Shown: in pieces, positions 16,725 to 26,779 of the stretch
How the letters are laid out: each line of letters opens with the position of its first letter
Position numbering within the stretch: position 1 is the stretch's first letter
Assembly (NCBI RefSeq): GCF_001617365.1
Contig: NZ_LVJR01000003.1
Span: 1 to 58,101, forward strand
Source: Rhodanobacter sp. FW104-R8
Lineage (GTDB): Bacteria > Pseudomonadota > Gammaproteobacteria > Xanthomonadales > Rhodanobacteraceae
Direction: 5' to 3'
DNA: 58,101 nucleotides
Program-made: the position numbers and the translations under genes
Notes under the pieces: model-generated
Seen by the model: the letters and a program-made list of their open reading frames with translations, nothing else
Database searches by the model: none
Told to the model about the DNA's origin: nothing

Positions 16725-17281
16725 GCCGATTGCGCATCTTCGACGAAACCCGACCGCAATCGCCGCTGGCGGCGATCGACGAGCACGCCGCGATCGCCGC
16801 GGAACTCGGCAAGGTGGGCGTTCGCTTCGAGCGGTGGGAGGCGAGCCAGCCGATCGCGCCCGGTGCCAGCCAGGACGAGGTGATCGCCGCCTACCGCGGC
16901 GACATCGACCACCTGATGCGCGAGGAAGGCTACCAGGCCGTGGACGTGATCAGCCTCGCCCCGGATCACCCCGACCGCGCCGCGCTGCGCCAGAAATTCC
17001 TCAGCGAACACACCCACAGCGAGGACGAGGTGCGTTTCTTCGTCGCCGGCTCCGGCCAGTTCACCCTGCATCTCGGCGGCAAGGTCTACGACATCCTGTG
17101 CGAACAGGGCGACCTGATCGGCGTACCCGACGGCACCCGCCACTGGTTCGACATGAGCGAGGCACCGTACTTCGTGGCGATCCGGCTGTTCACCAACAAG
17201 GAAGGCTGGGTGGCCAACTTCACCGGCGACGACATCGCGCAGCGTTTCCCGCGGATGCAGCCCACCCGGGAAAGCGTGTGA
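16721..17281 (+). CDS. mtnD: acireductone dioxygenase
   Basis: Metal-dependent cupin enzyme that oxidises the acireductone of the salvage pathway to 2-keto-4-methylthiobutyrate (with Fe) or to other products (with Ni). All four metal ligands are seen: His97, His99 and Glu103 in [13 protein letters not shown], and His141 in DGTRHWFDM. The 186-aa length is standard. It is coupled to mtnB by an ATGA overlap and followed after 49 bases by mtnC. Confidence 0.96.
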   Translation: MSRLRIFDETRPQSPLAAIDEHAAIAAELGKVGVRFERWEASQPIAPGASQDEVIAAYRGDIDHLMREEGYQAVDVISLAPDHPDRAALRQKFLSEHTHSEDEVRFFVAGSGQFTLHLGGKVYDILCEQGDLIGVPDGTRHWFDMSEAPYFVAIRLFTNKEGWVANFTGDDIAQRFPRMQPTRESV

Positions 17282-17330
17282 TACCGCCGGCCCGGCGCCA
17301 TGCCGGCTCCATCCTTCGCGAACCATCGCC

Positions 17331-18017
17331 ATGATCGAAATCCGCGCCATCGTCACCGACATCGAGGGCACCACCAGCTCGATCGACTTCGTGCGCGACG
17401 TGCTGTTTCCGTACGCGCGCAAGCGCCTGCCCGCTTTCGTGGAGACCCACGGCGACAAGCCCGAGGTGCAGCACTGGCTGCACGAAGCGGCCATGGAAGC
17501 CGGGCTGGTGGAAGCCCGCCGCCAGGACATCATCGAACTGCTGCTGCGGTGGATCGGCGAGGACCGCAAGTCCACCGCGCTGAAGGCGCTGCAGGGCATG
17601 ATCTGGAAGGACGGCTACGAGGCCGGCGACTACCGCGCGCACGTCTATCCGGAGGTGGCCGCGCGGCTGCGCGAGTGGCGCGCCGACGGGCTGCGCCTGT
17701 ACGTCTACTCCTCCGGCTCGGTGCCGGCGCAGAAACTGTTCTTCCGCCACAGCGAGGCCGGCGACCTGGGCGCGCTGTTCGCCGGCTACTTCGACACCGA
17801 AACCGGCCCGAAACGCGAGTCCTCCTCCTACCGGCGCATCGCCGAGGCGATCGGCGAACAGCCCCGCCACCTGCTGTTCCTGTCCGACATCGTGGAGGAA
17901 CTCGACGCCGCGCAGGCGGCCGGCTTCCACACCGGCTGGCTGGTGCGCGAGCCGCAGGCCCTGCCCGAGTCGCCGCGCCACACCGTCTACCGCGACTTCG
18001 ACGCGATCGCGCCGTGA
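17331..18017 (+). CDS. mtnC: enolase-phosphatase E1
   Basis: Bifunctional HAD-superfamily enzyme that enolises 2,3-diketo-5-methylthiopentyl-1-phosphate and removes its phosphate. The 228-aa protein has the HAD motif I as [14 protein letters not shown], motif [17 protein letters not shown], and motif [14 protein letters not shown]...[13 protein letters not shown]. Together with mtnB and mtnD it covers three consecutive steps of methionine salvage; mtnA and a nucleosidase or phosphorylase must be encoded elsewhere. Confidence 0.95.
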   Translation: MIEIRAIVTDIEGTTSSIDFVRDVLFPYARKRLPAFVETHGDKPEVQHWLHEAAMEAGLVEARRQDIIELLLRWIGEDRKSTALKALQGMIWKDGYEAGDYRAHVYPEVAARLREWRADGLRLYVYSSGSVPAQKLFFRHSEAGDLGALFAGYFDTETGPKRESSSYRRIAEAIGEQPRHLLFLSDIVEELDAAQAAGFHTGWLVREPQALPESPRHTVYRDFDAIAP

Positions 18018-18036
18018 ATCCGCACGCGTATCCCCC

Positions 18037-19047
18037 ATGCGCCACGCCCTGACCACCCTGCTCGCATTCGCCGCCGGCGTGCTGCTGGCCCTCTGGTGGC
18101 CGGGCCATCGGCCGGCGCCGGCAGCCGCCGACCACCCCGCGCCGGCGACATCCGCCAGCATGGAGGAGCTCGCGGGATCCGACGCCGACATCGCGCTCGA
18201 CAACTGGCCCGGGCAGGGGCCGACCCCGGAGCAGGTCCTGTACGCGCAGCCGCGGATGATGCGCGAAGCGCTGGCCGGGCTCGGTCCGCGCGTGCCCGGC
18301 AGGCCGAACCTCTACCTGGTGGCCTTCGCCGGCGACGGCAGCGAGGACGTGTTCCGCAACGAGGCCGAGTACGCCGCGCAACTGTTCGCGCAGCGCTTCG
18401 GCGCCAGCGCCCACAGCCTGGTGCTGGAGAACAACCCGGCCACGCTCGCCACCCGTCCGCTGGCCAGCTGGAGCAACCTGGAAACCGCGCTCGAGGGCCT
18501 GGGCAAGACGATGCAGGCGGACCAGGACATCCTCCTGCTGTACCTCACCAGCCACGGTGACGAGGAACACAACCTGCTGCTCGACATGGACCCGCTGCCG
18601 CTGGACCCGATCGGCGCCAGCGACCTCGCCGGCATCCTGGCGATGCACCCGTTCAAGTGGAAGGTCGTGGTGGTCAACGCCTGCTATTCGGGCGGCTTCG
18701 TGCCGCCGCTGCGCGGCCCCGGCACCCTGGTGCTCACCGCCGCCCGCGCCGACCGCAGCTCGTTCGGCTGCGGCAGCGACTCGGACATCACCTACTTCGG
18801 CAAGGCGTGGCTGGTCGATGCGCTGAACCGCACCGACAATTTCGCGGACGCCTTCAAGCAGGCCAGCGGCGAGATCCGCCGGTGGGAACAGCAGGACAAG
18901 CTCACTCCTTCCGAGCCGCAGATCGACATCGGCAGCGGCATCAGCGGGCAGCTCGCCTTGTGGCGCAAGGGCATCACGCCCGGACCGGCGCTGCCGTTCA
19001 AGCCGGCAACGCCGGCCGGCAACGCGTCCGTCGCCACTCCCCGATAG
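18037..19047 (+). CDS. caspase-like cysteine peptidase, C13 (legumain) family
   Basis: A 336-aa protein with an N-terminal hydrophobic segment (residues 5-21, anchor or signal) and a linker rich in Ala and Pro. The peptidase fold shows the clan CD dyad: His173 in LLLYLTSHGDEEH and Cys216 in VVVVNACYSGGF. This arrangement places it in the bacterial C13 group, related to legumain and GPI transamidase. It would act outside the inner membrane or on its outer face; the substrate is unknown. It starts 19 bases after mtnC on the same strand, so it is probably the last gene of the methionine-salvage transcript, although no biochemical link is known. The C-terminal ~35 residues are Pro/Ala-rich and unconserved. 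Confidence 0.85.
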   Translation: MRHALTTLLAFAAGVLLALWWPGHRPAPAAADHPAPATSASMEELAGSDADIALDNWPGQGPTPEQVLYAQPRMMREALAGLGPRVPGRPNLYLVAFAGDGSEDVFRNEAEYAAQLFAQRFGASAHSLVLENNPATLATRPLASWSNLETALEGLGKTMQADQDILLLYLTSHGDEEHNLLLDMDPLPLDPIGASDLAGILAMHPFKWKVVVVNACYSGGFVPPLRGPGTLVLTAARADRSSFGCGSDSDITYFGKAWLVDALNRTDNFADAFKQASGEIRRWEQQDKLTPSEPQIDIGSGISGQLALWRKGITPGPALPFKPATPAGNASVATPR

Positions 19048-19053
19048 CCCGAT

Positions 19054-19680
19054 TCAGCCGCGTCCCGCGTGCCGATCGGCCAGCACGCGAACGACGTCGG
19101 CCAGCCCAAGCCCGCGCGCGCGCAGCGCCACGGTGAGATGGAACACCAGGTCCGCCGCCTCGCCCAGCAGCTCGGCGTCGTCCTGCGCCACCGCGGCCAG
19201 CGCAGTCTCCACGCCTTCCTCGCCCACCTTCTGCGCGATGCGGCGAATGCCGCCGTCGAACAGCCTGGTGGTGTAACTGCCTGCCGGACGCTCCGCGTGG
19301 CGTTGCGCGACCAGCGCGTCGAGCTCGGCGAGGAAACCGAGCGGCGGGCGCTGGTTTTCGCCGAAGCAGCTGGAGGTGCCGAGGTGGCAGGTCGGGCCAT
19401 GCGGCTCGGCCCGGACCAGCAAGGTATCGGCGTCGCAATCGACGCGGATCGACTTCAACGCCAGCACGTGACCGGAGCTTTCGCCCTTGGTCCACAGGCG
19501 TTGCTTGCCGCGGCTGTAGAACGTGACCTGGCCGCTGGCCTGCGTCTGCGCCAGCGCCTCGGCATTCATGTAGCCGAGCATCAGCACCTCGCCGCTCAGC
19601 CAGTGCTGCACGATCGCCGGCAGCAGGCCGCCGCCCTTGGCCCAGTCGAGGCGGGAGATGTCAGTGTTGGCGTCAGACAT
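19054..19680 (-). CDS. hisIE: bifunctional phosphoribosyl-AMP cyclohydrolase / phosphoribosyl-ATP pyrophosphatase
   Basis: Catalyses steps 2 and 3 of histidine synthesis. The N-terminal HisI part (about residues 10-115) has [33 protein letters not shown] and the zinc-binding [10 protein letters not shown]...[12 protein letters not shown]. The C-terminal HisE part (about 118-205) has [30 protein letters not shown], typical of the pyrophosphatase. The start at 19680 gives [13 protein letters not shown]; an in-frame ATG 12 bases upstream is possible. It is separated from hisF by a CT-rich repeat, and its stop lies 6 bases from the convergent C13 peptidase stop. Confidence 0.95.
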   Translation of the reverse strand: MSDANTDISRLDWAKGGGLLPAIVQHWLSGEVLMLGYMNAEALAQTQASGQVTFYSRGKQRLWTKGESSGHVLALKSIRVDCDADTLLVRAEPHGPTCHLGTSSCFGENQRPPLGFLAELDALVAQRHAERPAGSYTTRLFDGGIRRIAQKVGEEGVETALAAVAQDDAELLGEAADLVFHLTVALRARGLGLADVVRVLADRHAGRG

Positions 19681-19695
19681 GGGACAACTCATTGG

Positions 19696-19800
19696 CAGGA
19701 GTGAGTGGAGAGAAGTAAGCAGAGAAAGAATGCAAAAGCGAGAGGCCACAAGCGTGCATGCTTTCTCTCACCTCTCACTCCTCTTCACTCATTCCTCACT
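19696..19800. repeat. AG/CT-rich imperfect inverted repeat, copy 1 (hisF-hisIE gap)
   Basis: GGAGTGAGTGGAGAGAAG on the left is mirrored by CTTTCTCTCACCTCTCACTC and CTCATTCCTCAC on the right, around a central GCGTGCATGC. It reaches into the 3' end of hisF, whose last codons and TGA lie in the right arm. A related element sits upstream of psd (56377-56465). It is not a REP of the GTAG type. Confidence 0.65.
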
Positions 19801-20558
19801 TGTACGCCTTCGGCTTGCAGATAGCGCTTCAACGCGGGAATCGCGATCGCTCCCGAATGGAACACGCTCGCCGCCAGCGCGCCGTCCACGTCGGCCTCGA
19901 CGAAGGCATCGCGGAAATGTCGCGGTTCGCCGGCGCCGCCGGAGGCGACCAGCGGCACGCGGCAGAGCGCGCGGGCCGCGGAGAGCTGCTCCAGGTCGTA
20001 GCCGCGGCGCACGCCGTCGCTGCCCATGCAGTTGAGCACGATCTCGCCGGCGCCGCGCCGTTGCGCCTCGACCATCCAGTCCAGCGTGCGGCGCGGCAGC
20101 GCCTGGGTCTTCGCGGGGTCGCCGGTGTACTGGCGCACGCGCCACTCGCCGTCGGCGTCGCGTAGCGAGTCGATACCGACCACCACGCACTGCACGCCGA
20201 ACGCGGCGGCCAGCTCGTCGATCAGCGCGGGACGCTCCAGCGCCGGCGAGTTCACCGAGATCTTGTCGGCGCCCGCATGCAGCACCGCGCGCGCCTCGTC
20301 CACCGAGCCGATGCCGCCGGCGACGCAGAACGGGATGTCGATCACCCGCGCCACCCGCTCGACCCAGCCGCGGTCCACGCTGCGCCCTTCCGGGCTGGCG
20401 GTGATGTCGTAGAACACCAGCTCGTCGGCGCCCTCGTCGCGATAGCGCAGGGCCAGTTCCACGATCTCGCCCATCACCACGTGGTCGCGGAAGCGCACGC
20501 CCTTGACCACATGGCCATCGCGCACGTCCAGGCAGGGAATGATGCGGCGGCTCAGCAT
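19785..20558 (-). CDS. hisF: imidazole glycerol phosphate synthase, cyclase subunit
   Basis: TIM-barrel subunit that closes the imidazole ring with ammonia delivered by HisH. The 257-aa protein shows the two catalytic Asp regions ([17 protein letters not shown] and [15 protein letters not shown]), the phosphate-binding CVAGGIGS and [10 protein letters not shown], and [10 protein letters not shown]. The length is typical. It starts at 20558; the gap to hisA is filled by another palindromic repeat. The final four codons (VRNE) are encoded within the AG/CT-rich repeat. Confidence 0.96.
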   Translation of the reverse strand: MLSRRIIPCLDVRDGHVVKGVRFRDHVVMGEIVELALRYRDEGADELVFYDITASPEGRSVDRGWVERVARVIDIPFCVAGGIGSVDEARAVLHAGADKISVNSPALERPALIDELAAAFGVQCVVVGIDSLRDADGEWRVRQYTGDPAKTQALPRRTLDWMVEAQRRGAGEIVLNCMGSDGVRRGYDLEQLSAARALCRVPLVASGGAGEPRHFRDAFVEADVDGALAASVFHSGAIAIPALKRYLQAEGVQVRNE

Positions 20559-20573
20559 AAGGCACGCCCCACG

Positions 20574-20620
20574 CCCTCTCCCTCCCCTGCTTGTCCCTTT
20601 GGGGCATGCAGGGGGAGGGG
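20574..20620. repeat. C-rich/G-rich palindromic repeat (hisA-hisF gap)
   Basis: CCCTCTCCCTCCCCTGC is followed after TTGTCCCTTTGGGGCAT by GCAGGGGGAGGGG, giving a stem of about 11 bp. It occupies most of the 88-base gap between hisA and hisF and is unlike the other two repeat types in this operon. It may act as an mRNA-processing or stabilising hairpin. Confidence 0.6.
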
Positions 20621-20646
20621 CAACATCGACCTGTGTAGCAAATTTT

Positions 20647-21375
20647 TCATGCAGCCAACGCCTCCGCCACGGTGAAGCGCCCTTCCAGCAGCGCGCGGCC
20701 GAGGATCACGCCCCGCGCGCCGGCTTCGCGCGCGGCGCGGATGTCGTCCAGCGAGCGCACGCCGCCGGAAGCCTGCACGGCCAGCGACGGCACGGTAGCG
20801 GCGAGGTGGCGATAGAGATCGAGGTTGAAGCCGGCCAGCATGCCGTCGCGGTCGATGTCGGTGCACAGCAGGTGGCGCGCGCCGCGCGCGGCGTACCACG
20901 GCGCCAACTCGTCCAGCGTGCGCGCCTCGATTTCGGTCCAGCCGGCGCTGGGCAGGCTCCAGCGGCCACCGAGGCGGCGCGTATCGAGCGCGAGGGTCAG
21001 CCGTTCGGCGCCGTACCTGCCCAGCCAGCCGGCCACGAGTTCGGGATCGCGGATCGCCACGCTGCCCAGCACCGCGCGCTGCACGCCGGCGTCGAACAGC
21101 CGGCGCAGGTCGTCTTCGCCGCGTACGCCGCCGCCGGCCTGGATCTGCATGCCATCGGCCGCGATCGCCTGGATCACGGCGAGATTGGCGAGGCTGCCCG
21201 AGCGCGCGCCGTCCAGGTCGACCAGGTGCAGCCAGCGCGCACCTGCCTCGGCATAGCGCCGCGCCAGTGCGCGCGGATCGGCGGCATAGGTGGTCTGCTG
21301 CGCGTAGTCGCCCTGCTTCAGGCGCACCACCTGGCCGCCACGCAGGTCGATCGCGGGAATCACGTCGAAGTTCAT
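20647..21375 (-). CDS. hisA: phosphoribosylformimino-AICAR phosphate isomerase
   Basis: Half-barrel paralogue of HisF; an Amadori isomerase acting on ProFAR. The 242-aa protein has [17 protein letters not shown] with the catalytic Asp, the central [12 protein letters not shown] and IQAGGGVR, and the second Asp in [12 protein letters not shown], with [10 protein letters not shown] as the second phosphate loop. Its ATG overlaps the hisH stop by four bases (21372-21375). Confidence 0.96.
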   Translation of the reverse strand: MNFDVIPAIDLRGGQVVRLKQGDYAQQTTYAADPRALARRYAEAGARWLHLVDLDGARSGSLANLAVIQAIAADGMQIQAGGGVRGEDDLRRLFDAGVQRAVLGSVAIRDPELVAGWLGRYGAERLTLALDTRRLGGRWSLPSAGWTEIEARTLDELAPWYAARGARHLLCTDIDRDGMLAGFNLDLYRHLAATVPSLAVQASGGVRSLDDIRAAREAGARGVILGRALLEGRFTVAEALAA

Positions 21376-21959
21376 AGTTCGAGGAAGTTCTTCAGCAGCC
21401 TCGCGCCGACGGCGGCCGAGCGTTCGGGGTGGAATTGCATGCCATGGAAGTTGCCATGCGCGATCACCGCCGAGAACGCGCCGCCGTAGTCGGCCGTGGC
21501 CAGGGTCCAGTCGCCCACCGGTACCGCATAGCTGTGCACGAAGTAGGCCTGCTCGCCGTCGTCCAGGCCGGCCAGCAACGGATGCTTCCGCCGGATCGAC
21601 AAGCCATTCCAGCCCATATGCGGCACGCGCAGGCCCGGCGCTTCGACGAAGCGGCGTACCGGGGCGGGAATCAGACCCAGACACTCGGTATCGCTCTCTT
21701 CGGAATGCGCGCACAGCAATTGCATGCCCAGGCACACGCCGAGCACGGGCTGTTCCAGCGAACGCAGCACGTCGACCAGGCCCAGCTCGCGCAACCGCGC
21801 CATGCCGGGGCCGGCGGCGCCCACGCCGGGCAGGATCACCTTGTCGGCGGCGCGGATCGCCGCCGCGTCCGCAGTGAGCGCGGCATCCGCGCCGAGGCGC
21901 TGCAGCGCGTAGCGTACCGAGCCGATATTGGTGCCGCCGGCGTCGACAAGGACCACCAT
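21372..21959 (-). CDS. hisH: imidazole glycerol phosphate synthase, glutamine amidotransferase subunit
   Basis: Class I glutaminase that feeds ammonia to HisF. The catalytic Cys is in PVLGVCLGMQLL and the His/Glu pair in GMQFHPERS; the oxyanion-strand PGVGAAGPGM is also present. It encodes 195 aa from the ATG at 21959 (a GTG one codon upstream is possible). It is coupled to hisA by overlap. A degenerate REP pair separates it from hisB. Confidence 0.95.
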   Translation of the reverse strand: MVVLVDAGGTNIGSVRYALQRLGADAALTADAAAIRAADKVILPGVGAAGPGMARLRELGLVDVLRSLEQPVLGVCLGMQLLCAHSEESDTECLGLIPAPVRRFVEAPGLRVPHMGWNGLSIRRKHPLLAGLDDGEQAYFVHSYAVPVGDWTLATADYGGAFSAVIAHGNFHGMQFHPERSAAVGARLLKNFLEL

Positions 21960-21975
21960 CACACGTACCTCGCAC

Positions 21976-22048
21976 GCAGGAGCACACCTTGTGCGCGATG
22001 CTTTCCATCGCGTGGCGAAGAGCTAACGCGCACAGGGTGCGCTCCTGC
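21976..22048. repeat. degenerate REP pair with GCAG heads (copy 3, hisB-hisH gap)
   Basis: Left unit 21976-22001 is GCAG, GA, then GCACAC-CTT-GTGCGC and GATGC. The right unit 22028-22048 is the complement of GCAGGAGCGCACCCTGTGCGC. Both differ from copies 1, 2 and 4 in having GCAG in place of GTAG, and the stem sequence is different but still largely paired. Confidence 0.75.
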
Positions 22049-22071
22049 GCCGATGTGCATTGATCGCCACA

Positions 22072-23139
22072 TTACAGGCTTCCCTTGGTGCTGGGCAGTT
22101 CGCTGCCGGAGCGGGCGATCGCCTGGCGCAGCGCGCGCGCCACCACCTTGAAGCAGGCCTCGACCATGTGGTGCGCGTTGTCGCCGCGCACGCTCAGGTG
22201 CAGGTTCGCGCCCAGCGTCTCGCACAACGAACGGAAGAAATGCGGCACCAGTTCGGTCGGCACCTCGCCTACGCGCTCGCGCGGAAAACTGCCCTCGAAC
22301 ACGAAGTACGGCCGGCCGGACAGGTCCAGCGCGGCGCTGGCCTGCGCCTCGTCCATCGGCAAGGTGAAGCCGTAGCGGCCGATGCCGCGCTTGTCGCCCA
22401 GCGCCTGCTTCAAGGCGCTGCCGAGCGCCAGCGCGCAATCCTCGATGGTGTGATGCTCGTCGATGTGGGTGTCGCCGTCGCAGTCGAGCTTCAGCGCGAA
22501 GCCGCCGTGCTTGCCGATCTGCTCCAGCATGTGGTCGAAGAAGCCGAGCCCGGTGTGCGCCTGCGGTTCGGCCACCTTGTCCAGGTCCACGCTGACCGTG
22601 ATGCGGGTTTCCTTCGTGTTGCGCACCACCGTGGCCACGCGCGGCGCATCGAGCAGCTGGTGGGCCAGTTCCTCCCAGCCCACGCCCTGCGCGCCGACGC
22701 GGAACCCGCGCACGCCCATGTTCGCGGCGAACTGCAGGTCGGTTTCGCGGTCGCCGACCATCGCCGACGCCGCACGACTCCAGCCGTCGTCGGCCAGGTA
22801 GTGGCGCAGCATGCCCACGCCGGGCTTGCGCGTGTCCCTGCCCTCATGCGGGAAGCTGCGGTCGATCAGCACTTCGCGGAAGCGGATGCCCTGCGAGGCG
22901 AGGATGCGCATCAGCAGTTCGTGCGGCCCGGTGAAATGCGGCTCCGGGAAACTGTCGGTGCCCAGGCCGTCCTGGTTGGTCACCATCACCAGCTCGTAGC
23001 CGGCGGCGACGAAGCGCTGCAGCGCGGCGATCACGCCGGGCAGCAGGGCCAGCTTCTCGTAGCTGTCGATCTGTTCGTCGGCCGGCTCCTCGATCAGGCA
23101 GCCGTCACGGTCGACAAAAAGTATCTTGCGCTTGTTCAT
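22072..23139 (-). CDS. hisB: bifunctional histidinol-phosphatase / imidazoleglycerol-phosphate dehydratase
   Basis: A 355-aa fusion catalysing steps 7 and 9 of the pathway. The N-terminal HAD phosphatase (about 1-165) has [29 protein letters not shown] and [12 protein letters not shown]. The C-terminal dehydratase (about 170-355) has the metal-binding [32 protein letters not shown] and [15 protein letters not shown]. This is the enterobacterial/xanthomonad fused form. The start overlaps the hisC stop by four bases (ATGA at 23136-23139). Confidence 0.97.
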   Translation of the reverse strand: MNKRKILFVDRDGCLIEEPADEQIDSYEKLALLPGVIAALQRFVAAGYELVMVTNQDGLGTDSFPEPHFTGPHELLMRILASQGIRFREVLIDRSFPHEGRDTRKPGVGMLRHYLADDGWSRAASAMVGDRETDLQFAANMGVRGFRVGAQGVGWEELAHQLLDAPRVATVVRNTKETRITVSVDLDKVAEPQAHTGLGFFDHMLEQIGKHGGFALKLDCDGDTHIDEHHTIEDCALALGSALKQALGDKRGIGRYGFTLPMDEAQASAALDLSGRPYFVFEGSFPRERVGEVPTELVPHFFRSLCETLGANLHLSVRGDNAHHMVEACFKVVARALRQAIARSGSELPSTKGSL

Positions 23140-24227
23140 GCCGATCCCTCGGCAGAAACCCTGCCATCCATGGCCGGACTCTTCAATACGGCCAGCACCC
23201 GATCGTTCTCCGCGGGGGTGCCGATGGTGATGCGCAGCGCGTCGCCGAGGTTCGGGTAGCGGCGCACGTCGCGCACCACGATGCCGGCGGCAAGCAGGCG
23301 CCGGTAGGCGGCGCCGGCATCGTCGAAGCGTACGGCGAGGAAGTTCGCCTGCGACGGCAGCACCTCGCGCACCCCGGGCAACCGGCGCAGCGCCACCTGC
23401 ATCCGTGCGCGCTCCCCGCGCACGATGCCGATGCGCTCGCGCGCGTTCGCCTGGCCCCAGCCGGACAGCGCCAGCAGCGCCGCATCCACGCTCGGCAGCG
23501 GCAGCGGGTACGGCGCCATGATCCGGCGCAGCAGCGCGATCACGTCGGCGTTCGCCAGCAGGCTGCCGATACGCACGCCGGCCAGCGCCCAGGCCTTGGA
23601 CAAGGTGCGCAGCACGGCAAGGTTGTCGTAGCGGTCGATCAGGTCGGCCGCACTGCCCCGCTCGGCGAATTCCACATAGGCCTCGTCCACCACCAGCAGC
23701 GCACGGCCGGCCAGCGCCTGCGCCAGCCGTTCGACATCGGCACGCGGCACCAGCTGGCCGGTGGGATTGTTCGGCGTGCAGATGAAGACCAGCTTCACCG
23801 CCGGGGTCAGCGCGGCCAGCACGGCATCCGCGTCCAGGGTGAAATCCGCCGCCAGCGGCACCTCGACGATGCCCGCGTCCTGCACCCGAGCGCACACCGC
23901 GTACATGCCGAACGTGGGCGGCTGGATCAGTATCGCGTCGCGGCCGGCGCGGCAGAACGCGCGCACCAGCAGGTCGATCGCCTCGTCGCTGCCGCGGCCG
24001 ACCAGCAACTGTTCGCGCCGCACACCGTAGAGCGCCGCCAGCGCCTCGAGCAGCGCCGCCGGCTGCGGCTCGGGGTAGCGGTTGCAACCGAGGCCGCCGT
24101 CGCCCACCGGCGTCCACGCCGATTCGTTGGCGTTGAGAAAGACCTCGCCGCCGCTGGCCTCCATCCGTGCCGAGGAGTACGGCTGCATCGCGCGGATCTC
24201 CGGCCGCGCCAGATCGAGCACGCTCAT
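23136..24227 (-). CDS. hisC: histidinol-phosphate aminotransferase
   Basis: PLP enzyme of the class I/II aminotransferase fold that transfers the amino group to imidazole-acetol phosphate. The 363-aa protein shows NANESAW near the N-terminus, [23 protein letters not shown], and the PLP-lysine motif [14 protein letters not shown]. It overlaps hisD and hisB by four bases at both ends, so translation of the three is coupled. Confidence 0.96.
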   Translation of the reverse strand: MSVLDLARPEIRAMQPYSSARMEASGGEVFLNANESAWTPVGDGGLGCNRYPEPQPAALLEALAALYGVRREQLLVGRGSDEAIDLLVRAFCRAGRDAILIQPPTFGMYAVCARVQDAGIVEVPLAADFTLDADAVLAALTPAVKLVFICTPNNPTGQLVPRADVERLAQALAGRALLVVDEAYVEFAERGSAADLIDRYDNLAVLRTLSKAWALAGVRIGSLLANADVIALLRRIMAPYPLPLPSVDAALLALSGWGQANARERIGIVRGERARMQVALRRLPGVREVLPSQANFLAVRFDDAGAAYRRLLAAGIVVRDVRRYPNLGDALRITIGTPAENDRVLAVLKSPAMDGRVSAEGSA

Positions 24228-25522
24228 GCCAGGGCCTCCAGCCGCAGGGTCACCGCACGGCGGTGCGCCTCCAGCTGCTCCGCCGCCGCCAGCGTGGCGG
24301 TGCACGGGCCGATATTGCGCAGGCCGTCGGCGCTGACTTCCTGCACGCTGATCTGCTTTTGGTAACTGCCCACCGACACGCCGCTGTAGCTGCGCGCGTA
24401 GCCGTAGGTCGGCAGCACATGGTTGCTGCCGCTGCAGTAGTCGCCCACCGATTCGGGCGTCCACTGGCCGAGGAAGACCGAGCCGGCACTCTCGATGCCG
24501 TCGAGCAGCGCTCGCGGCGCGGCCACCTGCAGGATCAAGTGTTCGGGCGCGTAGCGATTGCTCACTTCCACCGCCTGCGCCAGCGAATCGACGGCGATCA
24601 GCCGGCTCTGCGCCAGCGCCCGGCCGGCGATCGCCCCGCGCGGCAATTCGGCGCACTGGCGTTCGACCTCGGCCGCCGCCCGGTCGAGCAGGCCGGCGGA
24701 CGGGCTCAGCAGGATCACCTGCGAATCCGGCCCGTGCTCGGCCTGCGACAGCAGGTCGGCGGCGACGAACACCGGGTTCGCCTCGGCATCGGCGATCACC
24801 AGCACTTCCGACGGGCCGGCCGGCATGTCGATAGCGGCGCCGTCCGGGTCGGACGACACCTGCAGCTTCGCCTCGGTGACCCAGGCGTTGCCGGGGCCGA
24901 ACAGCTTGTCGCACTTCGGCACGCTGGCGGTGCCGTAGGCCATCGCGGCGATCGCCTGCGCGCCGCCCAGCTTGAACACTTTGTGCACGCCGGTGAGGCG
25001 CGCGGCATACAGCACCGCCTCGTCGCAGCGGCCGTCGGCGCGCGCCGGCGAGCACAGCACCACCTCGCGGCAACCGGCGATGTGCGCCGGCACGCCCAGC
25101 ATCAAGGCGGTCGACGGCAAGGGTGCGCTGCCGGCCGGCACGTACAGGCCGACCCGGCCGATCGGCCGCAGCATGCGCTCCACCCGCACGCCGGGCGCGG
25201 TATCCACCGCCACCGGCTGCAACGCCGCCGCGCGGTGGAATAGCTCGATGCGCGCCGCCGCTTCGCGGATCGCTGCCTTCAGGGCCGGATCGAGGGAAGC
25301 CTCGGCCGCGGCGAATTCGGCCTCGCCCACCGCGATCGCGTCAAGTGCGCAGCAGTCGTATTTCGCGCTCAGTTCGCGCAGCGCCGTGTCGCCGCGTTCG
25401 CGCACGGCAGCGATGATCCGCTCGACGCCGCGACGCAGTTCATCGGCACGCGACTGCGCGGGGCGCGCCAGCGCTTCGCGGCGCGCCGCTTCATCCAGGG
25501 CGTTCCAGTCCAGACGTTTCAT
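24224..25522 (-). CDS. hisD: histidinol dehydrogenase
   Basis: Zinc enzyme performing the last two oxidations from L-histidinol to L-histidine. The 432-aa length is standard. Visible blocks are [51 protein letters not shown] with the zinc/catalytic His, and PEHLILQVA near the C-terminus. The ATG at 25522 lies 28 bases after the hisG stop. Confidence 0.96.
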   Translation of the reverse strand: MKRLDWNALDEAARREALARPAQSRADELRRGVERIIAAVRERGDTALRELSAKYDCCALDAIAVGEAEFAAAEASLDPALKAAIREAAARIELFHRAAALQPVAVDTAPGVRVERMLRPIGRVGLYVPAGSAPLPSTALMLGVPAHIAGCREVVLCSPARADGRCDEAVLYAARLTGVHKVFKLGGAQAIAAMAYGTASVPKCDKLFGPGNAWVTEAKLQVSSDPDGAAIDMPAGPSEVLVIADAEANPVFVAADLLSQAEHGPDSQVILLSPSAGLLDRAAAEVERQCAELPRGAIAGRALAQSRLIAVDSLAQAVEVSNRYAPEHLILQVAAPRALLDGIESAGSVFLGQWTPESVGDYCSGSNHVLPTYGYARSYSGVSVGSYQKQISVQEVSADGLRNIGPCTATLAAAEQLEAHRRAVTLRLEALA

Positions 25523-25550
25523 GCGAACCTGCTCTTCATGTCAACCTGAC

Positions 25551-26444
25551 TCATGCCAACATTTTCTCCACCGGCAGCACGAACATCTCGCGCGCCCCGG
25601 CCTTCTTGATCTCTTCCAGCTGCCGCCAGCTCACCTCGCCGGCACACAGCGCCTGCAGCATCAATTGATCCGGTTGGCCGGCCACCGGCAGCAGGGTCGG
25701 CTGCGGGCCGCCCGGCAGCAGCCGGGTCACCGCCTCCAGCGAGTGGCGCGAGGTCTGCAGCAGCAGCAGGCGCGACTCGCGCACCTGGATCACCCCGTCC
25801 AGCCGCTTCAGCAGCAGCTCCAGCAGGTCGCCGCGTTCGTCCGCCGGCAGCGCCAGCGGGCCGGCCAGCACCGCCTCGCTCTGCAGCAGCACGTCGGCTT
25901 CGCGCAGCTGGTTCGCCACCAGCGTACCGCCGCTCTGCACCAGGTCGCAGATCGCATCGGCGGTACCGAGCTTCGGCGCGATCTCGACCGAGCCGGCCAG
26001 GGTCACCACGCCGGCATCGACGCCCTGCGCGCGCAACCATTCACCGAGCAGGCCGGGATACGAGGTGGCGATGCGCCGCCCCTGCAGCTGCCGCGGCTCG
26101 CGGTAATCCAGCTCCTGCGGCACCGCGATCGACAGCCGGCAGCGGCCGAAGCCGAGCGGGCGCAGCTCGGCCAGCGGCTCGGCCTCGCGTCCGCCGGTGA
26201 GCTGGAATTCGCTGAGCACGTTGCGCCCGACGATGCCGAGATCGCACACGCCCTGCGCGATCAGGCCGGGGATGTCGTCGTCGCGCACCAGCAGCAGATC
26301 CACCGGCTCGCCTTCGCCGAAGCAGAACAGCTTGTCGCGGCTCTGCCGGAAGGTGAGCCCGCAGCGGGTCAGCAGGTCCAGCGCCGGCTCGGTGAGCCGG
26401 CCGGATTTCTGCATCGCGATGCGCAAACGGTCGCGCGGCTTCAT
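25551..26444 (-). CDS. hisG: ATP phosphoribosyltransferase, long form
   Basis: First, feedback-regulated step of histidine synthesis. The 297-aa length shows the long form with the C-terminal ACT-like histidine-binding domain (VIQVRESRLLLLQ onward) that works without HisZ. The catalytic domain has LRIAMQKSGRL, GIVGRNVLSEF, RIATSYPGLL and the PRPP loop AGSVEIAPKLGTADAICDLVQSGGTL-like region. The start overlaps the upstream TrpR-like gene by four bases. Confidence 0.96.
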   Translation of the reverse strand: MKPRDRLRIAMQKSGRLTEPALDLLTRCGLTFRQSRDKLFCFGEGEPVDLLLVRDDDIPGLIAQGVCDLGIVGRNVLSEFQLTGGREAEPLAELRPLGFGRCRLSIAVPQELDYREPRQLQGRRIATSYPGLLGEWLRAQGVDAGVVTLAGSVEIAPKLGTADAICDLVQSGGTLVANQLREADVLLQSEAVLAGPLALPADERGDLLELLLKRLDGVIQVRESRLLLLQTSRHSLEAVTRLLPGGPQPTLLPVAGQPDQLMLQALCAGEVSWRQLEEIKKAGAREMFVLPVEKMLA

Positions 26445-26776
26445 GCCTTCTTCCTCGTGGTTTGGGCCTGCCGCCGCGCCGCGCGGGCCGCAGCGGCCAG
26501 GTAGCCGCCGTTGCCCTGGTTGAGATAGCGCGCGACCCGGCCGATGGTGGTGATGCTGACCGCCGTGTGCTCGTGGATCTCGCGGTACGGCACGCCATCG
26601 AGCAGGAACGGCACTACCCGCCAGCGGTCCACCAGCACCTCGAGCTCGGCCGGGGTGCACAGGTCGCCCAGGAAGGCAGCCATCTCCTCGACGTTCTTCA
26701 GCGACAGCAGCGCCTCGCACAGGCTCTGCTCGGCGGACTCGGCCGGGGTCTCGGGATCGCGCGATCGACGCTTCAT
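26441..26776 (-). CDS. TrpR/YerC-family repressor, probable histidine regulator (HisR)
   Basis: A 111-aa helical DNA-binding protein of the TrpR superfamily. The TrpR-like core is LGDLCTPAELEVLVDRWRVVPFLLDG, followed by the helix-turn-helix VPYREIHEHTAVSITTIGRVARYLNQGNGGY. Regulon reconstructions have assigned such proteins in Xanthomonadales to control of the his operon (as I recall, under the name HisR). Being the first gene of the operon and overlapping hisG by four bases, with an 18-bp palindrome 4 bases before its ATG, fits autoregulated repression. The ligand (histidine or an intermediate) is inferred. The basic C-terminal tail is extra to TrpR. Confidence 0.9.
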   Translation of the reverse strand: MKRRSRDPETPAESAEQSLCEALLSLKNVEEMAAFLGDLCTPAELEVLVDRWRVVPFLLDGVPYREIHEHTAVSITTIGRVARYLNQGNGGYLAAAARAARRQAQTTRKKA

Positions 26777-26779
26777 AAC

